Assembly (NCBI GenBank): GCA_022826945.1
Contig: JAJDTY010000067.1
Span: 1 to 34,273 of the forward strand
Origin: Candidatus Binatia bacterium
GTDB taxonomy: Bacteria > Desulfobacterota > Binatia > Bin18
Length of the DNA stretch: 34,273 bases
Direction: 5' to 3'
How positions within the stretch are numbered: position 1 is the first letter of the stretch; every line of letters begins with the position of its first letter. Positions 24,564 through 32,643 of this stretch are shown piece after piece. Under the pieces are notes generated by a model. It made no database searches and had not been told where the DNA came from. It saw only the letters and a program-made list of their open reading frames with translations. The position numbers and the translations under genes were made by a program.

Positions 24564-25760
24564 TCAGGAAGCCGCCTTGAGTGTCACTCTGAGCGGCAGG
24601 CGGGTCAGACCGACCAGACGATTGTTATTCGTCCATTCGAGGTCACCAACGATCTCGAAGTCCGCGTAGCGGGCCAGGAGTTCTTCAAACACCACCCGGA
24701 TTTCAAGCCGCGCCAGATTGGCCCCCAAACAAAAATGGGTACCAAGACCAAAGCCAACATGAAAATTAGGGCTGCGCCCGATATCGAACCGGAACGGGTC
24801 TGAGAACTCCTCCTCGTCCCGGTTGGCCGACATCTCCCAGATGGTGACTTTTTGTCCCTGGCGAATGAGCTGTCCGCGCAGCTCAACATCGCGTGTCGTC
24901 GTCCGACGCTTGTACACGGACGGCGAGGTCCAGCGCACGATCTCTTCGACCGCGCCTTTCATCAGTCTAGGATCGGCACGCAGACGTTCCAGTTCGTACG
25001 GGTTTTCTATCAGCGCCACTAGGCCGCCGGCAATGGAGCTGCGCGTGGTCTCGGCCCCGGCCGGAAAGAGCAGGGCAAAAAAGGCGCGTAGCTCACGATT
25101 GTCGAGTTGCGGGGAGCCATCCTCTAACTGAGCGTGAACAATCACTGATAGGATGTCGTCCGCAGGTTCACGGCGTTTCTGCTCCACGATCCTGTCCGCG
25201 TACGCACCCAGTCGTTTGATATGTTCCAGAGCCAGGGCTTCACCCGTCCCGGCACCTATGGCCAAGTCGACAATATGCCCCAACTCTTCCCGATCCTCCT
25301 GCGGAATCCCGAGAATAATACAAATGGCCTGAAGGGGTAGTTCTCGCGCCACGGTCGGAACGAAGTCAAATGGCTCGCCGGGCGAGATGCCGTCAAGAAT
25401 ATAACGGGTCCGTTCTCTGAGCTGATCTTCCAGCCGGCCGATCATGCGCGGCAGGAAACCGGTATTAACCAGATCACGCAGCCGGCGGTGCTTGGGATCG
25501 TCCGTCTGATTCAACTGATAGCCGGCTCCCCTGCCGTCAAAAATCTGCGTCCCACCCAGCTCAGAAGAGAAGGTCTCAGCATCCTTAAAAACATTCACCA
25601 CGTCAGCGTAGCGACTCACCACCCAGAATCCCTCACCACCCGGCGTATGCTCGGTCGGCGCGTGCCACCAGACCGGAGCCTCACGCCGCAGGTGGCAAAA
25701 AAATTCGTGTGGAAACCCGTTGGCAAACGAACGGCCATACGACAGATCAACAGACTTCAT
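24564..25760 (-). CDS. Cytochrome P450 (bacterial class I type)
   Basis: The 398-residue soluble P450 has the I-helix motif AGAETT (234-239), ExxR as E273/R276 (VEEIVRW) and the heme loop FGLGTHFCLG with the ligand C344. The HRRLRDLVNTGF C-helix segment (91-102) is also typical. It would hydroxylate a hydrophobic substrate using O2 and electrons from a ferredoxin system, none of which is encoded nearby. The motif set resembles CYP families that act on terpenoids, steroids and fatty acids in actinobacteria and proteobacteria. The gene begins 25 bases after the Rieske beta gene and shares its strand, so it is probably part of the same catabolic transcript. The ribosome site (GAGAGA) is weak, and the stop lies 45 bases before the propeller start. 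Confidence 0.88.
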   Translation of the reverse strand: MKSVDLSYGRSFANGFPHEFFCHLRREAPVWWHAPTEHTPGGEGFWVVSRYADVVNVFKDAETFSSELGGTQIFDGRGAGYQLNQTDDPKHRRLRDLVNTGFLPRMIGRLEDQLRERTRYILDGISPGEPFDFVPTVARELPLQAICIILGIPQEDREELGHIVDLAIGAGTGEALALEHIKRLGAYADRIVEQKRREPADDILSVIVHAQLEDGSPQLDNRELRAFFALLFPAGAETTRSSIAGGLVALIENPYELERLRADPRLMKGAVEEIVRWTSPSVYKRRTTTRDVELRGQLIRQGQKVTIWEMSANRDEEEFSDPFRFDIGRSPNFHVGFGLGTHFCLGANLARLEIRVVFEELLARYADFEIVGDLEWTNNNRLVGLTRLPLRVTLKAAS

Positions 25761-25785
25761 ACATCTCTCTCATCAGCAGGCGTGT

Positions 25786-26283
25786 TTATATATGGTAGAT
25801 ATCCAACACTCCCTCGACAATGTCGTTTAAGAGAGTGATCTTCTTTTTGGCGATCCGATAGCCCTCCGGCGTTCGCCGGAGCAGGTACTCATAAAAGCCG
25901 TAATAGAGAAACGACCGCTGTTTCCCGGGCTTGTAGGCATTCACCTGCCAGTGCGCCGCCACGACCGGTCGGTCAGCCTCCTCGTTCGTGAGACGGATAT
26001 TGGTAATCAGGTGGCAGGTCCGGTCCAGGGGCTGAGAGGCCGGTGATAAGCCCGACTCGATCCGCCAGACCCGGTCTTCCAGGCCGGCCTTGCTGCTGTA
26101 GTAGATCAGCGATAGCTCGGTCTGCGGATCGTTCGTAGGTCGACCTTCGTCAGTCCAGGCCGGTACCCAGTATTCCGCGTCTTCAGCATACAGGACCAGC
26201 CAGTCTGCCCATCGGCGCTGGTCCAGACAGGCGGCCTCGTCAAACAACACCCGAGTGCAGTGCGTCAGTAGGTCAGCCGGCAT
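25786..26283 (-). CDS. Benzoate-dioxygenase-like Rieske beta subunit
   Basis: The 165-residue NTF2-fold protein resembles BenB/XylY-type small subunits: DQRRWADWLVLYAEDAEYWVPAW (21-43), then DPQTELSLIYYSSKAGLEDRVWRI and SHxIxN-like CHLITNIRL. It ends with YRIAKKKITLLND. It overlaps the end of the alpha gene by 11 bases, indicating coupled translation and a matched alpha/beta stoichiometry. It has no catalytic residues of its own. Confidence 0.88.
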   Translation of the reverse strand: MPADLLTHCTRVLFDEAACLDQRRWADWLVLYAEDAEYWVPAWTDEGRPTNDPQTELSLIYYSSKAGLEDRVWRIESGLSPASQPLDRTCHLITNIRLTNEEADRPVVAAHWQVNAYKPGKQRSFLYYGFYEYLLRRTPEGYRIAKKKITLLNDIVEGVLDIYHI

Positions 26284-27688
26284 GGCCGTTTCCGCGTGTG
26301 GCTTCCTGTCCCTGGCTCATGAGGGCCAGCCAACGCCGGTACTGACCCTGAAAGATAATCTCGTCCTGAAAGTTGCCGCTGCTGGCGATTGGTTGCAGGC
26401 CGACCGAGCGGGCTTCGGCATCGGCGCCCGACACGGCCCGGCCGGTGCCGCGCACATAGCCCTGCTGCCAGCGCACCTGATGACCGTTAAAGCCGTGCTG
26501 GCAGGCCTCAAACGCGGCCAGGTCGTCCGGGGTACCAACCCCGCTGGCGTTGAAAAAGTCTTCGTACTGGCGCAGCCGGTGCGCCCGCGTCTCGGGAGCC
26601 TCACCCACCGGCGCAAGACAATAGGTCGAGACCAGGGTCTTATCGACCGCTAGCGGGATTACGACCCGAATCTGGGCCGAGATCTGATCCATCAGAAACA
26701 CGTTGGGGTAGAGCAACAGGTTGCGCAGCCGTTCGACCATCCAGCGCGCCTGCGCTTCCCCATATTGGGCGCACAGGGCCTCCCGCTGGGCGTACGAGGG
26801 CCGGACCTGCGGGTTGGGATAGTCAGTCCACAGCAGGGTGTGGCCGTTGCCCAGGTCGTAACAGCCGGTGGCGCTGGTCGGGGCGTCCAGGCGCTCAGCG
26901 TCCAGGGATTGCACCTCATCCGCGCCCGAGCGCGCCCGGCGCTGGACGACACCCACAAAGGTGCGGTGGACCACGTCGAAATGATAGCCGTCCACACCGT
27001 TCTCCACCTGGAGCTTCCAGTTGCCGTGATAGGTGTAGTCCGCGCTACCGGCGACTACCTCCCAGCCGTCTGGAGCCTGGTCGGCCAGCATATCGATGAT
27101 CGGCAGGGCGGCGGCCAAGTGGTCTTCGAGGGCGGGCACGTCGGCGTTGAGCGAGCCGAACAGAAAGCCTTTGTAATTGGCTAGCCGGGCGATGGGAGTG
27201 AGGCCGTGCGGCTGTTCCTCAAACGCGACCGGATAGGCACCGTTGGCGTGGTCCTTGATGCTGATCAGCCCGCCGGCGGTATTAAACGACCAGCCGTGAT
27301 ACGGGCAGGTCAACACGCGCTGGTTGCCGCGTTTGAGCTGGCATATGGTAGCCCCTCGGTGCGGACAGGCGTTGATGAACGCGCCGATCTTACCGGCCCT
27401 ATCGCGCATGAGGAGGACTGGCTGGCGACCCATGCTGGTCGTGAAGAAATCATAGGGCCGGGCAAGCTGGCTCTCGTGCGCCAGGTAGATCCAACTGCCC
27501 TCGAAGATGTGCTGCATCTCCAGATCGAAGATGCGCGGGTCCCGGAATACGTCCCGGTCCACTGTAAACACGCCCTGCTCGGAGCGGTCTATGATGTAGT
27601 CGCGCACGTCCCGCTCAAGACCTCCTATCTGTTGCCGGTCGTTCAGGCCGGTGCCGGATGCAACTGAGCCAACAGTCTGGATGCTCAT
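26273..27688 (-). CDS. Benzoate-dioxygenase-like Rieske oxygenase alpha subunit
   Basis: The start at 27688 (MSIQTVGSVASG) follows GGGAGGAG; 471 residues. The Rieske cluster ligands are C108-x-H110 and C128-x2-H131 (NACPHRGAT ... TCPYHGWSF). The mononuclear iron site has D233, H236 and H241 in ENGVDGYHFDVVH. Segments such as IFEGSWIYLAHESQ, GRQPVLLMRD, YKGFLFGSLNADV and TYHGNWKLQVENG closely follow benzoate, toluate and 2-halobenzoate 1,2-dioxygenase large subunits. The reaction would be cis-dihydroxylation of an aromatic acid to a diol. The benC-type reductase and benD-type diol dehydrogenase that normally accompany it are absent. It is the first gene after a 135-base gap downstream of the BVMO-type gene. 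Confidence 0.88.
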   Translation of the reverse strand: MSIQTVGSVASGTGLNDRQQIGGLERDVRDYIIDRSEQGVFTVDRDVFRDPRIFDLEMQHIFEGSWIYLAHESQLARPYDFFTTSMGRQPVLLMRDRAGKIGAFINACPHRGATICQLKRGNQRVLTCPYHGWSFNTAGGLISIKDHANGAYPVAFEEQPHGLTPIARLANYKGFLFGSLNADVPALEDHLAAALPIIDMLADQAPDGWEVVAGSADYTYHGNWKLQVENGVDGYHFDVVHRTFVGVVQRRARSGADEVQSLDAERLDAPTSATGCYDLGNGHTLLWTDYPNPQVRPSYAQREALCAQYGEAQARWMVERLRNLLLYPNVFLMDQISAQIRVVIPLAVDKTLVSTYCLAPVGEAPETRAHRLRQYEDFFNASGVGTPDDLAAFEACQHGFNGHQVRWQQGYVRGTGRAVSGADAEARSVGLQPIASSGNFQDEIIFQGQYRRWLALMSQGQEATRGNGHAG

Positions 27689-27733
27689 GACTGCAACTCC
27701 TCCCGAATCATTACGTTCCTGGTCACATTCCCC

Positions 27734-27770
27734 TGTCAAACGTTGTGTCCCGGTTCGGATCGACTGTCAA
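27734..27770 (-). promoter_or_regulatory. Two TTGACA boxes upstream of the Rieske alpha gene
   Basis: On the minus strand TTGACA occurs twice, at plus positions 27765-27770 and 27734-27739, 31 bases apart, within the 135-base gap before the benzoate-dioxygenase-like genes. No well-placed -10 box accompanies either. They may be -35 elements or regulator half-sites. Confidence 0.25.
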
Positions 27771-27823
27771 CCATGGATGTTCAAACCAAGCTACGTAGAG
27801 AGCGCCCCATATAGTCATCCGCT

Positions 27824-29311
27824 TTAGACAACGTCATAGGCTTCGAGTTTGGGCGTAGCCATCTCGGCGTCAAAATGGGCCTGGGACCAAGGCCAGCTTG
27901 CCGGCACCCCGTGCTTGTCCAGATACCAGCTATTACAGCCCGTCGCCCAGATCGATTTCTTGGCGGCCTGCGCACGGGACTGCTCATAGTCGTCCGTGGC
28001 TGAGCGACTGGCGCTGACTTCCCGGCACTCGCCGGTTCGTATTTTTTCCATGAGTTGCAGGATATAGCCCAGTTGCAGTTCGGCAATGCGGATCAAGGAA
28101 AAGTTACCGACCGGACCGTTGGGGCCGTTCAGCATAAAGAAGTTCGGGAACTCCGGAACGGAAATCGAGAGATAGGCAACCGGATGGTCCGCCCATACAT
28201 CGTCGAGATCAACGCCGCCCCGGCCGCGCACCAGGGTCGGCCGGATAAAACGGTCGGCCCGAAAGCCGGTCGCCAGCACCAGGACGTCGAGCTCGTGCAG
28301 TTTGCCGTCCTTGGTCCGGACGCCTTTGGGCTCGACGGTTTCAATACCGGAGACTACGAGTTCCGCGTTCGGGTGCTGAATGCATTCATAGAAATTGGGC
28401 GACAGAATGAGACGCTTACACGCCGCCCGATAATTTGGCCGGAGTTTCTCACGGAGTTCCGGGTCTTTCACCGTCTCTTCAAGGTTGGCCAGGCAGACGG
28501 CTTCAATCTCCTTCATCTCGGGGGAATCAGCATCAATGACCGCCTTACTAAAATTGTCAAAAAACTCTTTCTGTTCCTCGCGGAGCGCGTATATTTTCTG
28601 GAGGTCGTTGGCAAACGCAGCGCGCTCGGCAGCCGCGTAGGCGTTGTTCTCCATTTTGAAGACCCACTGCGCGGTACGCTGGAATAATATGTAGCGGGCC
28701 ACCCGCTCAACCAGAGCGGTGGTAATCTGGATGGCGGTCGAGCCGGTACCGATTACACCGACACGCGCGCCGTCCAGCGGGACACTGTGGTCCCACTCGG
28801 CGCTGTGGAAGTGTGCGCCCTCGAAGATGTCGAGGCCGGGAATATCCACCCGATTGGGATGGTGCAGCACGCCGGTGGCGGCAATGATGATATCCGCCTG
28901 ATCTTCACGCCCCTGACTGGTCCGAATCTGCCAGCGGCCGTCAATGAATTCGCAGGCCGTAATCTCTTCCCCAAAGCGGACGCGGTCTGCCACGGCGTAC
29001 TTCTGCGCGACATTCTCGAAATAGGTCCGAATCTCAGGACCCGGGGCAAACACCTGACTCCAGTCCGGGTTGGGCTCAAAAGAGTAGGTATACGAATGCG
29101 CCGGCACGTCGCAGGCCAGTCCCGGATAGGTGTTCGCCCGCCAAGTGCCGCCCAAGGCGTCTGACTTCTCATAGATGACGAAATTATCGTAGCCGGCCTC
29201 ACGAAATTTAATGGCGGACAGAATGCCGGCCATGCCCGCGCCAATAATAACGATGCGTGGGTCTTGCGGGGTGCGTTCGATATCTGGGGTATCGGGATTG
29301 GGGTTGCTCAT
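27824..29311 (-). CDS. Baeyer-Villiger-type flavin monooxygenase (short form)
   Basis: The 495-residue protein has the FAD Rossmann GAGMAG (24-29), GGTWRANTYPGLACDVP (54-70) and the BVMO fingerprint as F163, G165, H169, W173 and D174, then the NADPH motif GVIGTGSTA (185-193). It lacks the 80-residue N-terminal extension of the enzyme at 1862-3625, so the two are distant paralogues. It oxidises ketones to esters or lactones with NADPH and O2. It starts 21 bases after the acyl-CoA-dehydrogenase-like gene. A long segment (about 215-290) of charged helical residues forms the variable linker domain. The repeated pairing with Rieske genes suggests a shared pathway logic. Confidence 0.86.
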   Translation of the reverse strand: MSNPNPDTPDIERTPQDPRIVIIGAGMAGILSAIKFREAGYDNFVIYEKSDALGGTWRANTYPGLACDVPAHSYTYSFEPNPDWSQVFAPGPEIRTYFENVAQKYAVADRVRFGEEITACEFIDGRWQIRTSQGREDQADIIIAATGVLHHPNRVDIPGLDIFEGAHFHSAEWDHSVPLDGARVGVIGTGSTAIQITTALVERVARYILFQRTAQWVFKMENNAYAAAERAAFANDLQKIYALREEQKEFFDNFSKAVIDADSPEMKEIEAVCLANLEETVKDPELREKLRPNYRAACKRLILSPNFYECIQHPNAELVVSGIETVEPKGVRTKDGKLHELDVLVLATGFRADRFIRPTLVRGRGGVDLDDVWADHPVAYLSISVPEFPNFFMLNGPNGPVGNFSLIRIAELQLGYILQLMEKIRTGECREVSASRSATDDYEQSRAQAAKKSIWATGCNSWYLDKHGVPASWPWSQAHFDAEMATPKLEAYDVV

Positions 29312-29332
29312 ATACGTTTTTCCTTTCCTTCC

Positions 29333-30562
29333 TCACACGAAGCGCGGGCTGGTGTACACGGGCAAGCCGAAGGTCCGCCGACCGAGCAGGGCTTTGCCTT
29401 CCATACCGGCAAAGGGCTGATGGATGACCGCGGCCCGTACGTCGCGGTACATCTGTTCCATGGGGTTCTTCTTGAACAGGGCCGCGCCGCCGACCATGCG
29501 CATGGCCTGATCAACTACCTGAACGCAGGATTCCATGACAAACTGAAAACAGGAGATCAGATTGATAAGGTCTTCCTGGGTCCGCACGTTAACGTCGTCG
29601 TGGGCGGCAACAGCCTGATGCAGCATGGCGCGCGCCGAGCGCAGACCGATTTCCATGTCCGCGGCCAGGAGTTGATTGCTCGGATAGTGGGTCATGGGCT
29701 GGTCAAACGGCTGCTGGGTGCGTCCGGCAACCCAGTTCATGGCGTAATCGCGCGCCGCCTGGGCCAGACCGATATAACACGCCGGGCCGGAGGCCACCCA
29801 CCACGAGGCGGTAATGTCGGCGATGGCGTCCCAGCTTTGGGCCGGTCGTAACACCGCGGCCTCGTCAGGGACGAACACATTATTCCAGACCACGTCATTG
29901 CTCTGCGAAGAACGGATGCTCATCGTGTCCCAGTTGGACTGAATTTCGACGCCCTCATCCGTGGTCGGAAAAAAGCACAGCAGGCATTGCGGACCGTTGT
30001 CAGGGTCTTCATAGCGGGCGGTCGTCAGTAGATAATCGGCTCCCGCGGACATGGTGCCGAAGCCGCTTTTGCCGTTCAGCCGGTAACCGCCGTCCACTCT
30101 GGTCGCCTGACGGGTGGTGTCATTGATGCCGGCAAAGCCGACCGAGCTGTTCATGCCGGGATCGCTGACCGGTCCCCCGAAAATCAGGCCGTCGGTCACC
30201 GTTGCCTTGAGCATGGGCTCCAGAGCGTCCACCTGTGGCCCTTCGCCCTTCTGATTGAGCCGCCACAAGTCGGCCAGAATGGCGACCACGATATGGTGCA
30301 TATTGACGGCGATGGCCATGGGCAGGTCGCCGTAGGCCAGCCGTTCCTGGGCCAGCGCAATATCGAGTGGCGTGGCACCGGCGCCGCCCAACTCTTCCGG
30401 CACGATGAGCGCGGTATAACCAGACGCCTTCATGGCTGCCACATTTTCATGCGGGAAGCTGCTATCCGCGTCGTGCTCGGCCACCCGTAATTTGAAATCG
30501 TCGGCATGCTCCGCAGCCATATCAATAAAGCGTTGTTGATGCTCGGTTGGATTCGTTGTCAT
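29333..30562 (-). CDS. Acyl-CoA dehydrogenase-fold flavoprotein, possibly a flavin monooxygenase
   Basis: The start at 30562 (MTTNPTEHQQ) follows AGGAGGT at seven bases; 409 residues. Domain order fits the family: an N-terminal helical domain with VPEELGGAGATPLDIALAQERLAYGD (54-79), a beta domain with the VDGGYRLNGKSGFGTMSAGADYLL segment, and a C-terminal helical domain with MVGGAALFKKNPMEQMYRDVRAA (356-378). In true dehydrogenases the base follows as I-x-E-G-T; here the stretch is AVI-H381-Q-P with no Glu. Loss of that base and an Arg/His-rich end are typical of DszC-like class D flavin monooxygenases. It is the first gene of the large minus-strand catabolic group, with a tandem operator upstream. 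No flavin reductase lies nearby. Dehydrogenase on an unusual substrate remains possible. Confidence 0.75.
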   Translation of the reverse strand: MTTNPTEHQQRFIDMAAEHADDFKLRVAEHDADSSFPHENVAAMKASGYTALIVPEELGGAGATPLDIALAQERLAYGDLPMAIAVNMHHIVVAILADLWRLNQKGEGPQVDALEPMLKATVTDGLIFGGPVSDPGMNSSVGFAGINDTTRQATRVDGGYRLNGKSGFGTMSAGADYLLTTARYEDPDNGPQCLLCFFPTTDEGVEIQSNWDTMSIRSSQSNDVVWNNVFVPDEAAVLRPAQSWDAIADITASWWVASGPACYIGLAQAARDYAMNWVAGRTQQPFDQPMTHYPSNQLLAADMEIGLRSARAMLHQAVAAHDDVNVRTQEDLINLISCFQFVMESCVQVVDQAMRMVGGAALFKKNPMEQMYRDVRAAVIHQPFAGMEGKALLGRRTFGLPVYTSPRFV

Positions 30563-30607
30563 GTCTGAGACCTCCTTGCTTTCCATGTAACCTTGTCAAA
30601 TTGTTCT

Positions 30608-30659
30608 AACTGGACAAGCGTCAAGTTTGTATCAGAGAAACTGGACAAACGTCAAGTTT
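30608..30659. promoter_or_regulatory. Tandem palindromic operators between divergent genes
   Basis: Two 21-base copies (30608-30628 and 30639-30659) differ at a single base. Each is a palindrome, AACTGGAC-N4-GTCAAGTT, with one mismatch between arms. Their centres are 31 bases apart, three helical turns, so bound dimers would sit on the same DNA face. On the minus strand each contains a TTGACG that could serve as a -35 box (TTGACG-N18-TACAAA for the distal copy). The site is 46-97 bases upstream of the flavoprotein gene, ideal for a TetR- or MarR-type regulator. No such regulator is encoded in the window. Confidence 0.7.
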
Positions 30660-30795
30660 CACCTCATCATCCGTTCCCGCATGACTGCTCACTCGCCTCG
30701 CGGTACTTGTCGCGGCATCCCGGTCCAGCTGCCCCAAGGCAGGTTCGAGTGGCCAGGTTGCCAGGGCCGTGCTACACACGGCAGGAGGGCAGACT

Positions 30796-31599
30796 ATGAC
30801 ACAGCCATCAACTTCCACCACCCAGGAGCAGCCGAGCTATGACTGGCCCGCGCTGATCGATGAACTCAACCGCCGTCTCCACCTGCGCGCCACGCCGATC
30901 GGCATGAAGTGGTTCACCTCGGTTGAGGACATGGAGGCGATTCCCCGGGTCCGGCGTCCCAAGAATGTCCACACCGCCGACCAGCTCGTCGCCCAGGCCG
31001 CCCGGCTCAACTGGACCGTCGGCCTGACGGCAACAGACCTGGTCGGCAGCCAGTGCTCGGCCGTGTTGGGTCTCGCCCCCCAGGACGAGGAGTGGCGGTG
31101 CGGCAAAACCATGGCCGGGGTGTGGTTTGAGACCGAGCAGGACTCGGCCGCCCACCAACAGGCCATGGATGTCGTGCCTTACGGCCGCTATCAGGCCCTG
31201 GCGGTCTCACCGCTGGTGTCGGGTCGGCTCAACCCGCCGGATATCTGTCTGATTTACGCCACCCCGGCCCAGATGATCCTGCTGATCAACGGCCTGCAAT
31301 GGACGGGCTATAGAAAATTGCAGTGGGGCAGCGTCGGCGAGTCGGCCTGTGCCGACTCCTGGGGACGGGCCAAGCTGACCGGGGAGCCGAGCGTCTCGAT
31401 TCCGTGCTATGCCGAGCGGCGCTACGGGGGTGTACTTGAGGATGAGCTACTGATGGCCATGCCGCCCCACTACTTGCCGAAAACCCTGGAGGGGCTGGCC
31501 CGGCTGGCCAAGAACGGGCTGTCCTACCCTATTCCCCAGTACGGCATCCAGAGCGACGCACGGGCGGGTCTGGGCTTCAGCTACAAGGACGTGAAGTAG
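30796..31599 (+). CDS. DUF169-family protein
   Basis: The start at 30796 follows GGAGGG; 267 residues. It matches DUF169 features: LNRRLHLRATPIGMKWF near the N-terminus, several Cys (GSQCSAVLGL, EWRCGKTMAG, SACADSWGRA, SIPCYAERRYG) and IYATPAQMILLINGLQW in the middle. The function of DUF169 is unknown. The conserved cysteines and the association in other genomes with redox and metal genes suggest cofactor or metal binding, but this is not established. The protein has no signal peptide. It is divergently transcribed from the flavoprotein group across a 233-base region containing tandem operators, so it may share their control. Confidence 0.75.
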   Translation: MTQPSTSTTQEQPSYDWPALIDELNRRLHLRATPIGMKWFTSVEDMEAIPRVRRPKNVHTADQLVAQAARLNWTVGLTATDLVGSQCSAVLGLAPQDEEWRCGKTMAGVWFETEQDSAAHQQAMDVVPYGRYQALAVSPLVSGRLNPPDICLIYATPAQMILLINGLQWTGYRKLQWGSVGESACADSWGRAKLTGEPSVSIPCYAERRYGGVLEDELLMAMPPHYLPKTLEGLARLAKNGLSYPIPQYGIQSDARAGLGFSYKDVK

Positions 31600-31937
31600 G
31601 CCGCAGGGTGTGGACCGAACTCGCCTGATGGAATAATTCAGATCGTTGTTCTCATTCGGGAGGGATACCTGGCTCAAGGGGCAAAAACGAATGGGAAAGA
31701 GTTTTTTATCGGACAGGCATCCCTGACCCCACAACCTCAGGATCATCTGGTGTTTATTGGCACGGCGTTTGACCGCTAGGCGCTTCTTGCTGCGCTCGAT
31801 TCTTGTCTCGTACCACACTAGAACCACGGCAATCCGGGTCAGCTTGACAATCCCCCGACCATTGCTGTAATAAAGTTTCTATTGTAACCACTATGCAATA
31901 ACAAATTCCCATGCACCGAACAAAAGGGGAAGAAAAA
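31600..31937. other. 338-base intergenic region without a recognised gene
   Basis: No credible coding sequence is seen on either strand. Noted inside: CATTCG (31652-31657) complementary to CGAATG (31687-31692), a possible long-range pairing of GGGAT with ATCCC-containing sequence to about 31725, and an A/T-rich end carrying the promoter at 31844-31871. No cobalamin-riboswitch box was found. The region marks the shift from the catabolic genes to the metal cluster. Confidence 0.6.
31844..31871 (+). promoter_or_regulatory. Promoter of the hupE-cobW cluster
   Basis: TTGACA (31844-31849) and TGTAAT (31866-31871) are spaced by 16 bases, 67 bases before the hupE start. The consensus matches are 6/6 and 5/6, the best in the window. 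The A/T-rich stretch 31875-31905 with TTGTAA and ATAACAA half-sites lies over the expected start of transcription and could bind a metal regulator, but no convincing Zur or Fur palindrome was found. Confidence 0.55.
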
Positions 31938-32591
31938 ATGAATAGATATCTTTTAGCCGCGGTCGTTTTCACCATAAGTGCGGTTCCGGCCTTTGCGCAC
32001 CACCCGCTCGGTGGCATGCCAATGGAAACACTAACCGACGGGCTCTTATCCGGCGTTGGGCATCCGCTCTTGGGCTTTGATCATCTCTTCTTCGTCATCG
32101 CCGTTGGCATCTTGGCGCTTTACACTAGTCGCGCGCAACTGGCAACGGCCGCGTATATTGGTGCGATGATGCTTGGCTGCCTGCTGATGAGTTTTGGCGT
32201 TGGCCTGCCTGTCAAGGAATTTGTGATCGGCATTTCGCTTCTCGTTGTCGGCGGCATCCTTTTGTCCGGTCGTACCACGGATTTTACTCCGGCTGTTGGA
32301 CTTTTCGCAGTTTTCGGCCTTTTCCACGGATCAGCCTTTGGCGACACGATCGCGGTCCAGGAAGCAGGAGCAGGCGTTACCGTTCTGGCAGGCTATTTGG
32401 TCGGGCTTGGCCTTCTGCAGTACGGCTTGGCGCTCCTGGCCGGATTTGCTGCTCACAATCTGCTGAAGGCGACCGAGGCGAAACATATTCATGCCCGCCT
32501 CGCCGGCGCTGTTGTTGCCGGTGTCGGCACGTTTCTCACGCTTGAGAATATAGAAGGTCTCATCTTCAATATATTGGGCCCGGCTGTCTAG
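31938..32591 (+). CDS. hupE: HupE/UreJ-family membrane metal transporter
   Basis: The start at 31938 follows AGGGGAAG; 217 residues. A signal peptide (MNRYLLAAVVFTISAVPAFA) is cut to expose HHPLGG, the His-His N-terminus typical of HupE. The family signature H42-P-x2-G-x-D48-H49 (GHPLLGFDH) lies at the first membrane segment. A further H130 (FGLFHGSAFG) lies in a later segment. About six hydrophobic helices follow. HupE proteins import nickel or cobalt by facilitated diffusion. The downstream DUF1636 and CobW genes point to cobalt, zinc or nickel supply in this case. It is the first gene of the plus-strand metal cluster, with its own promoter. Confidence 0.85.
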   Translation: MNRYLLAAVVFTISAVPAFAHHPLGGMPMETLTDGLLSGVGHPLLGFDHLFFVIAVGILALYTSRAQLATAAYIGAMMLGCLLMSFGVGLPVKEFVIGISLLVVGGILLSGRTTDFTPAVGLFAVFGLFHGSAFGDTIAVQEAGAGVTVLAGYLVGLGLLQYGLALLAGFAAHNLLKATEAKHIHARLAGAVVAGVGTFLTLENIEGLIFNILGPAV

Positions 32592-32643
32592 GAATCCCAA
32601 GCCAGACCCCGGACCGGGCCCGCCGCATGGCCGAGGAGTCAGC

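Noticed and set aside
31872..31910. Zur- or Fur-box upstream of hupE
   Set aside because: Only loose half-sites (TTGTAA, ATAACAA) with wrong spacing; no good palindrome.
31600..31937. Cobalamin riboswitch controlling hupE
   Set aside because: No B12-box consensus was found, and the promoter lies too close to the gene for a full riboswitch.
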